From Deinococcus aestuarii (GTDB lineage Bacteria; Deinococcota; Deinococci; Deinococcales; Deinococcaceae): 64,000 bases of DNA. The notes beneath the pieces were generated by a model. That model was given only the letters and a program-made list of their open reading frames with translations, ran no database searches and was not told the DNA's origin. The position numbers and the translations under genes were made by a program. Positions 32,108 to 46,083 of this stretch are shown piece by piece. Where the stretch lies: contig NZ_JAHKSN010000002.1 of assembly GCF_018863415.1 (NCBI RefSeq), positions 1 through 64,000 of the forward strand. Reading direction: 5' to 3'. Positions within the stretch are counted from its first letter, which is position 1; every line of letters starts with the position of its first letter.

Positions 32108-32157
32108 CGCCGCTCCCCCTGCCCCCTTTGGGGGGAGGGGGCTGGGGGGTGGGGGTA
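32108..32157 (-). repeat. Degenerate C-run/G-run element
   Basis: CCCCCTGCCCCCTTTGGGGG followed by GAGGGGGCTGGGGGGTGGGG and GTAAAC. It is a diverged inverted copy of the same family. Confidence 0.6.
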
Positions 32158-32188
32158 AACCGTGGCAAGTTGCCCCGCCCCAAAACCC

Positions 32189-34231
<2,043 letters not shown>

Positions 34232-34342
34232 ACACGCAGGCTAGCGGGCCGCGCCGGGGGTGTGCCCAGCCGGAGGCCCAAGCTGGTTAAGGAATAGACC
34301 ACACATCCGGCTCATGGCCGGGGCACGGCACAATGTCGGGGT

Positions 34343-35251
34343 ATGGCCCCGCTCGATGCCCAGACTGAAGTCTCCCCCGCCCCCATCGAGCAGCCCGTGC
34401 GCATCCGCGCCGGCTTTTCCCTGACCTTCGACGTGCGCCACCCCACGCCGATGCTGTTCGTGGTGCAGCCCCGCACCCGCCTGGAGCCCACCGGCACCCG
34501 CCAGCGTCTCCTCGACGAACGGATGCTGGGGGAGGCGCAGGGCATCCACACCTACACCGACCTGCACGGCAACCTGATCTGGCGCACGCTCGCCCAGCCC
34601 GGCGAGTTCGTGATCGGGCACGACCTGATCGCGGAGGTGACGGGCCACCCCGACCCGGTGCTGCCTGGCCTGCGCAAGCATCTCGTCGAGGAGTTGCCCG
34701 ACGAGACCATCACCTACCTGCTGCCCAGCCGCTACGTGGACAGCGACCTGATCAGCGGCGAGGCGTGGGAGAGGTTCGGACACATCCAGGGCGGGTGGGC
34801 GCAGGTGCAGGCGATCAGCGACTTCCTGCAAGACGAGTGCGTGTACGGCTACGGCAGCAACTCGACCACCACCGCCAAGCAGGCCTTCGACAGCAAGCGG
34901 GCCGTGTGCCGCGACTTCGCCCACATGGGCGTGGCCTTTTGCCGGGCGCTGAACATCCCCGCCCGCTACGTGTGCGGCTACCTCCCCGACATCGACTTCG
35001 ACTCGGGCGGCGTGCCGATGGACTTCCACGCCTGGTTCGAGGCCTTCCTCGACGGCGAGTGGCGCACCTTCGACGCCCGCCACAACCAGCCGCGCATCGG
35101 GCGGGTCCTCATCGCCCAGGGCCGCGACGCCAGCGACGTGGCCTTTACCACCACCTTCGGCAACGCCCGCCTCACGCGCATGTTGGTCTGGGCCGACGAG
35201 GCCCGCCCCGGCGAGACGCTCGACGACGAACCCGCCCCCCGCGTGGATTGA
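34343..35251 (+). CDS. Transglutaminase-like cysteine protease-fold protein
   Basis: A 302-residue protein with an N-terminal transglutaminase-associated beta domain and a transglutaminase core. The catalytic triad is placed at Cys189 (RAVCRDFAHMG), His229 (DFHAWFEAF) and Asp244 (RTFDARHN). It is cytoplasmic as judged from the lack of a signal peptide. Such bacterial proteins may act as peptidases or amidases. The ATG at 34343 follows CACAAT by 8 nt. Confidence 0.87.
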   Translation: MAPLDAQTEVSPAPIEQPVRIRAGFSLTFDVRHPTPMLFVVQPRTRLEPTGTRQRLLDERMLGEAQGIHTYTDLHGNLIWRTLAQPGEFVIGHDLIAEVTGHPDPVLPGLRKHLVEELPDETITYLLPSRYVDSDLISGEAWERFGHIQGGWAQVQAISDFLQDECVYGYGSNSTTTAKQAFDSKRAVCRDFAHMGVAFCRALNIPARYVCGYLPDIDFDSGGVPMDFHAWFEAFLDGEWRTFDARHNQPRIGRVLIAQGRDASDVAFTTTFGNARLTRMLVWADEARPGETLDDEPAPRVD

Positions 35252-35272
35252 AGAAGACGGGGGATACGCCCT

Positions 35273-36481
<1,209 letters not shown>

Positions 36482-36704
36482 GGGGGGAGTGTATTGCTCG
36501 GCGGGGGCACCCTTCACGCTGGGGGACCAGGCCACCGTCCAGCCGCCTGAGACACGGGGGGCCCTCGGGACAGGCACGCCAGCATCACCGCCCGCAGGCG
36601 GCGCGCCTCGCCCCCGCACGCGGCCGGAGGGGGCGTCCAATCCTCGGCCCGGCCTCCCCGCGCGGAGGACAACCCCCGCTTCCGTCTGCACTACTCTGGT
36701 CCCC

Positions 36705-37168
<464 letters not shown>

Positions 37169-37172
<4 letters not shown>

Positions 37173-37546
37173 GGCAGGGCGGCTCGGCCCTCTCCCTGCG
37201 GCGCTGGTGGCGCTCGGCGGGCTTCGCGTGGGCGGGTCTCGTCTCCAGCTACCGGGTGCAGGCCAACTTCCGCATCGAGGTCTGGGCGGGCGTGGTGGCG
37301 GTCGGGCTCGCCCTTTTCCTCCGAGCCCCCCTCGCCCCCATCCTGCTCGCGTGCGCGCTCGTGCTGAGCCTCGAACTCCTGAACACGGCGCTGGAGGCGG
37401 TCGTGGACCTCGCCAGCCCTGGCCTGCATCCCCTCGCCAAGGTCGCCAAGGACGCGGCGGCGGGCGCGGTGCTCGTGGCGAGCGGGGGGGCGCTGCTCGT
37501 CGGCGTGGCCGTCCTCGGGCCGCCGCTGCTGGCCCTGGTCCGGTAG
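37169..37546 (+). CDS. dgkA: Diacylglycerol/undecaprenol kinase DgkA
   Basis: A 125-residue membrane kinase with three hydrophobic helices and the family motif ELLNTALEAVVDL, containing the catalytic Glu and Asn. It phosphorylates diacylglycerol or undecaprenol. The GTG overlaps the ybeY stop (GTGA), the common ybeY-dgkA pairing of Gram-positives and Deinococci. An ATG at 37112 inside ybeY would add an implausible basic tail. Confidence 0.9.
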
Positions 37547-37564
37547 CCTGCCACGCGTGTTCTC

Positions 37565-37580
37565 CCGGCAGGCCTGCCGG
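37565..37580. repeat. Perfect 16-bp palindrome after dgkA
   Basis: CCGGCAGGCCTGCCGG is a perfect dyad with no loop. It could be a protein-binding site or part of a dgkA terminator; no T-run follows. Confidence 0.5.
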
Positions 37581-37617
37581 ATGGAGAGCAAAACGCATTC
37601 TGCCCCGACCGAAGTGG

Positions 37618-37623
37618 TATACT
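37618..37623 (+). promoter_or_regulatory. -10 box (TATACT) before the corC leader
   Basis: TATACT, with no clear -35 at 17 nt (GCATTC). It is 186 nt from the corC-like ATG, far longer than the leaderless spacing used elsewhere, so a structured 5' leader is likely. Confidence 0.5.
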
Positions 37624-37629
37624 CTGTTT

Positions 37630-37700
37630 TGCTTATGGAGCCTCCCAGTTCTGGCTCTGGTCTGACGCCCGGTGAACTCCGCCTGCGGGCGGCGTTTTTG
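37630..37700 (+). ncRNA. Candidate structured leader or attenuator upstream of corC
   Basis: From the putative start near 37630 the RNA can form GAGCC (37638-37642) with GGCTC (37653-37657), then a terminator hairpin. ACGCC (37665-37669) can instead pair with GGCGT (37691-37695), which would compete with the terminator stem. This gives alternative structures as in an attenuator. It matches no riboswitch class I could recall. Confidence 0.35.
37679..37699 (+). terminator. Intrinsic terminator in the corC leader
   Basis: CCGCC (37679-37683) pairs with GGCGG (37688-37692), then CG and TTTTT (37695-37699). It stands 110 nt before the corC ATG, in the position of a premature terminator. Confidence 0.55.
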
Positions 37701-37809
37701 CTGTGGCCCCCCTACCGGCGACCGACGCCTCGGCCTTGCCCCGTGCGGCAGGAGAGGTGGGCAGCTTGTGCCGCGCGGAACGCCGGGGCGCGATGGAGCG
37801 CGCCCATTC

Positions 37810-39156
37810 ATGAATGATCTCCTCGGCATCGTCGCCCTGTTCGTCCTCGTGCTCGTGAACGGATTTTTCGTCGCGGCGGAGTTCGCGCTCGTCAGCGTTC
37901 GGCGCACCCGCATCGACCAGCTCGCCGACGAGGGCAACAAGACGGCCCGGGCGACCCAGCGCGCCCTGCACAATCTCGACCTGTACATCGCCGCGACCCA
38001 GCTCGGGATCACGATGGCGTCCCTGGGCATCGGCTTCGTGGCCGAGCCCGCCATCGAGCACCTGATCCACCCGCTGCTCGGCGACACCACGCTCACGGAA
38101 GGACAGATCACGGCGCTCTCGTTCGGGATCGCCTTCGCGGTGAGCACGGTTCTCCACATCGTCTTCGGGGAACTCGCGCCCAAGAGCTGGGCCCTCCAGC
38201 GCAGCGAGCAGGTGTCGCTGTGGGTGACCCGGCCCCTGTTGATCTTCACGACGGTCTTCAAGTGGGCCATCCGGGGCCTGAACGCGATGGGCAACGGCGT
38301 GGTGCGCCTCTTCGGGCTGCGGGGCGTGGCCGGGCACCACACCGCCTACTCGGAAGAGGAAATCCGCATGATCGTCAGCGCGTCGAGCCAGGAGGGCGTG
38401 CTTGAGGACGACGAGAAAGAACTCGTCTACAACGTCTTCGACCTCTCGGACACGACGGTGCGCGAGATCATGACCCCGCGCATCGACATGGTGGTCGTGG
38501 ACGGGGCGAGCCCGCTGCGAAGGTTGCTGGAGGTGAACACCGAGCACGGCTACTCGCGCGTGCCCGTGTATCAGGACACCGCCGACAACATCGTCGGGAT
38601 CGCGCACACCTCGGACATGCTGCGGCACCTGAACGAGCTGGACGAGACGACCATCGCCGACATCATGCGCCCGGTCTTCTTCGTGCCCGAGGGCATGAAG
38701 ATCAAGGACCTCCTCACCAAGATGCGCGAGAAGAAGTCTCACCTGAGCATCGTGGTGGACGAATTCGGCGGCACCTCGGGGCTGGTGACGCTGGAGGACG
38801 CGCTGGAGGAGATCGTCGGCGAGATCTACGACGAGACCGACGAGGACGAGGCGCCGCTGATCGAGGTGCTCGGCGAGGGGCTGTACCTGATGGACGCGAG
38901 CCTCACGGTGGGCGAGGTCGAGGAGCGGCTGGGCAGCAACTTGGAAGACGGCGACGGCGAGTACGACACCCTGTCAGGCTTCATGACGAGCCACTTCGGG
39001 GACATTCCGGAGGTCGGCCAGAGCTTCTTGCACGAGGGCTGGACCTTCACCGTCGAGGAGGCCGATCAGCGCCGCGTGGTGCGGGTGCGGGTCGAGCGCG
39101 CGCCGTACGTGGACGCCCTGGAGCCCCCGGTGCAGGAGGAGAGCCTCCGTGAGTGA
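37810..39156 (+). CDS. CorC/HlyC-family transporter-associated protein (DUF21, CBS pair)
   Basis: A 448-residue membrane protein. DUF21/CNNM domain with about four helices (residues 1-200), then a CBS pair (about 215-335, with REIMTPRIDMVVVDG and DIMRPVFFVPEG) and a C-terminal CorC_HlyC domain. Relatives are linked to Mg or Co efflux and magnesium tolerance. The ATG at 37810 is preceded by a long leader with a terminator. The ORF extends upstream but with low-quality sequence. It overlaps cdd by 8 nt. Confidence 0.9.
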   Translation: MNDLLGIVALFVLVLVNGFFVAAEFALVSVRRTRIDQLADEGNKTARATQRALHNLDLYIAATQLGITMASLGIGFVAEPAIEHLIHPLLGDTTLTEGQITALSFGIAFAVSTVLHIVFGELAPKSWALQRSEQVSLWVTRPLLIFTTVFKWAIRGLNAMGNGVVRLFGLRGVAGHHTAYSEEEIRMIVSASSQEGVLEDDEKELVYNVFDLSDTTVREIMTPRIDMVVVDGASPLRRLLEVNTEHGYSRVPVYQDTADNIVGIAHTSDMLRHLNELDETTIADIMRPVFFVPEGMKIKDLLTKMREKKSHLSIVVDEFGGTSGLVTLEDALEEIVGEIYDETDEDEAPLIEVLGEGLYLMDASLTVGEVEERLGSNLEDGDGEYDTLSGFMTSHFGDIPEVGQSFLHEGWTFTVEEADQRRVVRVRVERAPYVDALEPPVQEESLRE

Positions 39157-39583
39157 CGTTCAGCCGACCCCCGACCCGCAACTGCTGGAGGCCGCCCAGA
39201 CCGCGTTCCGGCAGGCCTACGTGCCCTACAGCCGGTTTCGCGTGGGGGCGGCCCTGCGGACGCCCGATGGGCGGGTCTTCTTCGGCGCCAACGTTGAGAA
39301 CGCCAGCTACGGCCTGGCCCGCTGCGCCGAGCAAAGCGCCGTGCAGGCGATGGCGACCGCCGGGGCGCGCGAGTTCACCGACCTCGTGGTCTACTCGGAG
39401 GCCACGCCGCCCGCCAGCCCGTGTGGGGCGTGCCGCCAGATTCTCTTCGAGTTCAGCCCCGAGGCCCGCGTGGTGTGCGTCAACCAGCACGGCGACGTGG
39501 TGAGCGGCCTCGTCCGCGACTTCCTGCCGCACGGTTTCCGGCTGGACCAGCGGGACGACGGGCATGGGGTGGGGACGGAGTAG
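39149..39583 (+). CDS. cdd: Cytidine deaminase
   Basis: A 144-residue tetrameric-type zinc enzyme deaminating cytidine and deoxycytidine. The zinc and catalytic residues are Cys59-Ala-Glu61 (LARCAEQSA) and Cys92/Cys95 (PCGACRQ). The GTG overlaps the corC-like gene by 8 nt. Confidence 0.93.
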   Translation: MSDVQPTPDPQLLEAAQTAFRQAYVPYSRFRVGAALRTPDGRVFFGANVENASYGLARCAEQSAVQAMATAGAREFTDLVVYSEATPPASPCGACRQILFEFSPEARVVCVNQHGDVVSGLVRDFLPHGFRLDQRDDGHGVGTE

Positions 39584-39595
39584 CTACACTGGGGT

Positions 39596-39859
39596 ATGAC
39601 CGCTCACCTCCAGATGGACGAGCAGGGCCGGGTCCTGATCCCCCAGGAACTTCGGGAGGCGTTAGGCCTGCGGCCCGGTGAGACATTGGACGCCGAGGTG
39701 GAGGGGGGGCGGCTGGTCCTGCGTCCCCAGGTAGCCGAGGCGGAACTGGTGGAGTTCGAAGGCCGTTTGGTCATCATGACCGCGCAGCCGATCAAGGCGG
39801 ACATCGATCTCGTTGAGGAAATGCGCCAGCAGCGGCTCAGGGACCTCCTCGACCTGTGA
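39596..39859 (+). CDS. AbrB/MazE-type antitoxin (vapB-like)
   Basis: An 87-residue protein. The N-terminal about 45 residues form a SpoVT-AbrB swapped-hairpin DNA-binding domain (MDEQGRVLIPQELREALGLRPGETLDAEVEGGRLVLRP). The C-terminal tail would cover the toxin. ATG at 39596 follows TACACT by 5 nt, a leaderless start. Its stop overlaps the GTG of the PIN toxin (GTGA). It appears intact while its partner is interrupted. Confidence 0.87.
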   Translation: MTAHLQMDEQGRVLIPQELREALGLRPGETLDAEVEGGRLVLRPQVAEAELVEFEGRLVIMTAQPIKADIDLVEEMRQQRLRDLLDL

Positions 39860-40272
39860 TCACCGTTTTTGATACCAGCGCTATCGTTGCCGCCAACACC
39901 TTAACCCACGAGCAGTTCGGGTAGGCCTCCCAACAGCTCGCACGGGCAGAGCACCCCGCACTTTGTGCTCACAGCCTTGCAGAGTGTTACGCGATCATCA
40001 CGGCCAGCCCACAGATTCGCCTGCCAGCGGTACAGGCTGTTCGTCTTCTGTCCACCCTCGAGCAAAACTGGACCGTCCTTCTGCTGACCCCAGCCCACTA
40101 CCTTCGCGCCGCCGAGCGGTGCCGGGACTTGGCCTTACAGGGCGGCGCGATCTACGACACCCTGATCGCTGAAGCGGCACTTCAAGCAGGCGCGTCAGCC
40201 CTCGTCACCTTGAACCCCAGGCACTTCCGGCGACTTGGGGCGGATGTGGAACGGCTGGTCATCGCCCCATAA
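39856..40272 (+). pseudogene. VapC-type PIN-domain toxin interrupted by an amber codon
   Basis: GTG at 39856 begins MITVFDTSAIVAANTLTHEQFG, then an in-frame TAG at 39922-39924. The same frame then runs open for 115 codons to TAA at 40272: ASQQLARAEHPALCAHSLAE, later GAIYDTLIAEAALQAG and ALVTLNPRHF. Conserved PIN acidic residues are all present on both sides: Asp6, Glu in SLAECYAI and Asp in IYDTLIAEAA. No frameshift is needed, only this stop. It may be a nonsense-inactivated toxin, a read-through gene or a sequencing error. G+C over 39901-40140 is about 62%, lower than neighbours. Confidence 0.8.
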
Positions 40273-40275
40273 AAC

Positions 40276-40312
40276 GCAGAGGGGGAGAACCTTCCTGGCC
40301 CTCCCCCTCTGC
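40276..40312. terminator. Bidirectional hairpin between vapC and aceA
   Basis: GCAGAGGGGGAG (40276-40287) and CTCCCCCTCTGC (40301-40312) form a perfect 12-bp stem with a 13-nt loop, between convergent genes. There is no strong T-run. Confidence 0.65.
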
Positions 40313-40342
40313 CTGTCATGTCTGGCGGCGGGCCGCTTCCCC

Positions 40343-41638
<1,296 letters not shown>

Positions 41639-41668
41639 GGTGGGCTCCTAAGGGGTGTGAGAGGCTGT

Positions 41669-41685
41669 CCTGCCTGTGAGGCAGG
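41669..41685 (-). promoter_or_regulatory. Hairpin in the aceA 5' region
   Basis: CCTGCCT and AGGCAGG form a 7-bp stem with a 3-nt loop, 31-47 nt upstream of the aceA start codon. Confidence 0.45.
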
Positions 41686-41762
41686 TCGGCGGGAACGGCG
41701 GTGGGGCGCTCGGCCCCGGTGACGAATGAGGCCATTGTGGGCGAGGCGACCCCGCCGCCGGG

Positions 41763-41812
41763 GTGGTGTACTCGCGGCGCGGCGGGGTACACCACTTCGG
41801 CAGGTACACCAC
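41763..41812. promoter_or_regulatory. Three GTACACCAC sites upstream of aceA
   Basis: GTGGTGTAC (41763-41771) is the inverse of GTACACCAC at 41787-41795 and 41804-41812. The two direct copies are 17 bp apart. The block is 125-175 bp upstream of aceA and looks like a multi-site operator for a local regulator. Confidence 0.6.
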
Positions 41813-41875
41813 CAGAGGCCACAAAGAGGAATGCCCCACCTCGCCGGGGAGATGGGACGCTGGGAAGGGCGGGGT

Positions 41876-42505
41876 TCAGACCCTGACGCCCACGCCCAGC
41901 CACGCCTCCAGTTCACGCTCGAACTCGGCGTGGCGGTCGTGGTGGTAGAGCAGGCCGTGGAAGCCCGCGACCCGCGCCGCGTCGATGTTCTCTTCCACGT
42001 CGTCCACGAAGGCGACCTGGGCGGCGGGCACCCCCATCGCGCCTTGCAGGGCGGAGAAGGCGTCGGGGTGAGGCTTTTTCTGCCGCAGCTCGTTGCTGAA
42101 GACCAGGGCGTCGAAGCGGGCGAAGCGCGGGTCGCGGCGCAGGTGGTCGCTGACGACGGGATAGTTGTTGCTCAGCAGGCCGACCCGGACCGAGCGGGGC
42201 AGCGCGGCGAGGGTGGCGTACATCGGGAGGTTGTCGTGGACGCTGCCGAGGTACAGGGCCTCGAACTCGTCGTAGGGCAGCCTGACGCCCGTCTCCTCCT
42301 GCATGACGGCCCAGAACTGCGGCAGGGTCCACTCGCCGACCTCCAGTTGCCGGACGTGCCGGAAGTAACTCTCCCGCACGCGCTCGACGGGCACACCGCT
42401 TCGGTCGGCGACGTTCTGGGTGGAGCGCCCGTCGAAGGTCCCGATGGTGAAGACGCCGCCCCAGTCGAAGGCGACGTGATGGTAGGCCCGGGTCGAATCG
42501 GTCAT
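41876..42505 (-). CDS. HAD-superfamily hydrolase, subfamily IA-like
   Basis: A 209-residue haloacid dehalogenase fold protein. Motif I is AFDWGGVFT, where the usual DxD is D-W-G: the nucleophile Asp is present but the second Asp (general acid) is Gly. Motif II Ser/Asn is in GLLSNNYP, motif III Lys in RQKKPHPDAF and motif IV in VAFVDDVEEN. The missing second Asp is typical of dehalogenase-like or non-phosphatase members. ATG at 42505 follows CAGAAT by 6 nt. Confidence 0.85.
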   Translation of the reverse strand: MTDSTRAYHHVAFDWGGVFTIGTFDGRSTQNVADRSGVPVERVRESYFRHVRQLEVGEWTLPQFWAVMQEETGVRLPYDEFEALYLGSVHDNLPMYATLAALPRSVRVGLLSNNYPVVSDHLRRDPRFARFDALVFSNELRQKKPHPDAFSALQGAMGVPAAQVAFVDDVEENIDAARVAGFHGLLYHHDRHAEFERELEAWLGVGVRV

Positions 42506-42566
42506 GGGCCGATTCTGGCGCAGCGTTCCTCAACCCGGCAGGCGGCTGTGCAGACGGACGGGCCTC

Positions 42567-43229
42567 TCAGTCCTCCAGCAGCAGGCCCCGGCGTATCCAG
42601 GCGACGACGTTCAGGGCGTGGAGTTCCTGCCAGGCGCGCACCCAGCCGCCCTCGCCCGCCAGTTTGCCGCCGCGACCGTGACGCACCACACTCGCGCGGT
42701 GGGCGGTGAGCAGTTCGGACGAGCTGGCTCCGGGCAGGACCCGCACGTCCACCTCCTCGCTGAGGGCGGGGGCGGAGGGCTCGGCGGTCGTGCTCAGGAC
42801 GCAGGCGACGCCGCTCGCCCGGTCACGCAGCCAGGTCACGGCCTGCACGAGCGGTGGGGCCGGGCGGGGCGAGTCGGGCGTCTCGCTCCAGCGCAGGGCG
42901 AAGGCCACGTCGGGGCCCCACAGGTAGGCGCGCAGGTGGCGCGACTCGGGAAGGGTGGGCGCGTAGTACACGCCGAGCGGCTCGGCCCCGCTCTCCCGCA
43001 ATTCGGTATCGAGGGCGGCGAGCGTGCGGGCCTGCTCAGGCGTGGCCCCCCAGGCGCGTTCCTCCAGGGCCTCGAAGGTCAGGGCCGTGTGGATGGGCGG
43101 GCCGGGCAGCGGGCGGCCCTCCAGGCGGGCGCGGTTCACGTCGGGAAGTCTTCCCTGCGCGGCCCCCTCGCCGAGCAGCGTTTCCAGCTCGTCGGCAGTT
43201 AGGGCGCAGAGGTTGAGCCGGGCGGGCAT
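42567..43229 (-). CDS. Conserved hypothetical protein
   Basis: A 220-residue soluble protein of unknown family. It has no signal peptide or membrane segment. Notable stretches are CALTADELETLLGEGAAQGR near the N-terminus and a Trp-rich end. ATG at 43229 lies 7 nt behind TATGCT on the minus strand. It diverges from nrnA across a 75-bp gap. Confidence 0.65.
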   Translation of the reverse strand: MPARLNLCALTADELETLLGEGAAQGRLPDVNRARLEGRPLPGPPIHTALTFEALEERAWGATPEQARTLAALDTELRESGAEPLGVYYAPTLPESRHLRAYLWGPDVAFALRWSETPDSPRPAPPLVQAVTWLRDRASGVACVLSTTAEPSAPALSEEVDVRVLPGASSSELLTAHRASVVRHGRGGKLAGEGGWVRAWQELHALNVVAWIRRGLLLED

Positions 43230-43292
43230 CCCGGCAGCATAACGTCGCTCCTGTGCGGGGGAAGGCCCACGGCCACGATTGACCACCCCGCC

Positions 43293-43298
43293 TATACT
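43293..43298 (+). promoter_or_regulatory. -10 box (TATACT) of leaderless nrnA promoter
   Basis: TATACT is 6 nt from the ATG at 43305. A TTGACC further upstream is only 8 nt away and cannot be its -35 element. Confidence 0.55.
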
Positions 43299-43304
43299 CC
43301 CGCC

Positions 43305-44303
43305 ATGAATGACGTCGCCTCGAACTACGCTCAGGACGTCGCGGCGGTCGCGGCCAAACTCCAGAACCACCCCGGCCCCCTCGTCGTGCTCAGCCACGAG
43401 AACCCCGACGGCGACGCGCTGGGCAGCGTCCTCGGCCTCGCGCGGGCGCTGCGGGCGATGGGCAAGACGGTGATCGCCCCGATGGACGTGCCCCGCTACC
43501 TGCGCTTCCTGCCCGAGCCCGGAGAGCTGAGTGAGCCGCTGACCGAATGGCCCGAGAACGCCCTCGCCGCCGTCCTCGACGTGGACAACAACGACCCGGC
43601 GCGGGTGGCGGGCGCCGACCTGACCACCTTCACGGGCGGGGTCGTCAACGTGGACCACCACGGCACCAACCGCAGGCAGGCGACGGCGCTGATGGTGGAC
43701 CCCGCCCAGCCCGCGACCGCGATGATGGTCGCCGACCTTGTGGACGAGTTGGGGGCGCCGTGGTCGGAGGCGATTGCCACCCCCTTGATGCTCGGCATGA
43801 TCACGGACACGGGCTCGTTCCGCTTCAGTAGCGTGACCCCGGCGACCTTCGAGACCGCCGCCCGGCTCCTTTCTCACGGCGCAAGACTCGGCTGGCTGAA
43901 CGACCAACTCGGCCAGAACCCGCGCACCTATTACCTGCTGCTGCGCGAGGTGCTGGGCACCCTCGAATTCCTGCACGGCGGGCGGGTGGTCCTCGCCCGG
44001 GTGGACGACGCCATGCTCACGCGGGCGGGCGCGAGCTGGGAGGACGTGGAGTCGTACTCGGGTCTGCTGCGCAGCGCGGAGGGCGCCGAACTCGCCGTCA
44101 TCGCCAAGGACTACGGCGACCGGGTGAAGCTCTCCCTGCGCTCGCGGGGGCCCGTCAGCGCGCAGAACATCGCCGTCGCGCTCGGCGGGGGCGGACATGT
44201 CCCGGCGGCGGGGGCGACGGTAGCCCTCTCCTACCCGGAGGTGCGGGAAAAGCTGGACGAGGCGATCAGCGCCGAACTCGCGCGGGTGGACGCGGCGGAA
44301 TAA
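43305..44303 (+). CDS. nrnA: DHH-family nanoRNase / pAp phosphatase
   Basis: A 332-residue DHH/DHHA1 phosphoesterase of the NrnA type, degrading short oligoribonucleotides and pAp. Catalytic blocks are HENPDGDALGS, DVDNND, NVDHHGTNR and ITDTGSF. The DHHA1 RNA-binding domain has GGGGHVPAAG. Start ATG at 43305, leaderless type. It is monocistronic, ending at a bidirectional hairpin. Confidence 0.92.
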   Translation: MNDVASNYAQDVAAVAAKLQNHPGPLVVLSHENPDGDALGSVLGLARALRAMGKTVIAPMDVPRYLRFLPEPGELSEPLTEWPENALAAVLDVDNNDPARVAGADLTTFTGGVVNVDHHGTNRRQATALMVDPAQPATAMMVADLVDELGAPWSEAIATPLMLGMITDTGSFRFSSVTPATFETAARLLSHGARLGWLNDQLGQNPRTYYLLLREVLGTLEFLHGGRVVLARVDDAMLTRAGASWEDVESYSGLLRSAEGAELAVIAKDYGDRVKLSLRSRGPVSAQNIAVALGGGGHVPAAGATVALSYPEVREKLDEAISAELARVDAAE

Positions 44304-44321
44304 CCCCCTCCCTCGGAAGAA

Positions 44322-44351
44322 AGGGGGCGGACCCACGCGGCCACGCCCCCT
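44322..44351. terminator. Bidirectional hairpin between nrnA and the saccharopine dehydrogenase-like gene
   Basis: AGGGGGCG (44322-44329) pairs with CGCCCCCT (44344-44351), 8 bp with a 14-nt loop, followed by CTTG on the plus strand. Confidence 0.6.
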
Positions 44352-44365
44352 CTTGACATCCGGCT

Positions 44366-45586
<1,221 letters not shown>

Positions 45587-45774
45587 GTCGGGAGCCAGTG
45601 TACCCCGTGCCCCCGGTCCGGCCCGGTCACGCCCGCGTCAGATTCGCCGCCCAGAATGACGGCCGAGCGGTCAAGGAGCCCCCCGATGCTTCCCGCTCGT
45701 GTCCCCGGGCCGCGCCGTCCCCCTCCTCCTGGCGCGGCCCTTGCCGTTGTGGCCCCTGCGGTAGCCTGCGCGCC

Positions 45775-46062
45775 ATGCGGACCTTCGTGTGGATTCTCGT
45801 GGCCTTTCTTGCGCTCGTCGGAATCCTGGTGACCTACTTCTCCTGGCAGGGACGGACAGCACGCGACTACGGGCTGGAGGCCGTGCGGGCAGCGCAGCAA
45901 CGCGGCCTGACACCGATTACCCCCGCCGGGGTGAACTGCGCCGAGGTGCTGGGCCGTCGGCCGCCCTCCAACGTCGAGCGGTGCGTGGTGCGGGTAGAGA
46001 ACGGGCGGCTGGCGGCCACGCTGACGCTGGAGGGCGGACGGGTGGCCCGCGTGGCGCCTTGA
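45775..46062 (+). CDS. Small membrane-anchored protein, unknown function
   Basis: A 95-residue protein with one N-terminal membrane helix (RTFVWILVAFLALVGILVTYF) and a soluble tail that carries two cysteines (GVNCAEVL, VERCVVRV). No family recognised. ATG at 45775 follows TAGCCT by 7 nt, the usual leaderless layout. DinB-like gene follows 21 nt later. Confidence 0.7.
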   Translation: MRTFVWILVAFLALVGILVTYFSWQGRTARDYGLEAVRAAQQRGLTPITPAGVNCAEVLGRRPPSNVERCVVRVENGRLAATLTLEGGRVARVAP

Positions 46063-46083
46063 TGGACGGAGTAGGCTCCGGGC

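Larger units (their letters stand above)
31759..32188. other. Intergenic repeat nest (430 bp)
   Basis: This stretch carries three or more C-run/G-run hairpin elements and a possible gene remnant on the minus strand. I support no intact gene. Confidence 0.6.

Noticed and set aside
37630..37700. Fluoride, PreQ1 or Mg (M-box) riboswitch upstream of corC
   Set aside because: I compared the sequence with the consensus patterns I know and found no match in the conserved bases; only a generic attenuator can be argued.
43278..43298. TTGACC as -35 element for the nrnA promoter
   Set aside because: It is only about 8-9 nt from TATACT, far short of the required 16-18 nt.
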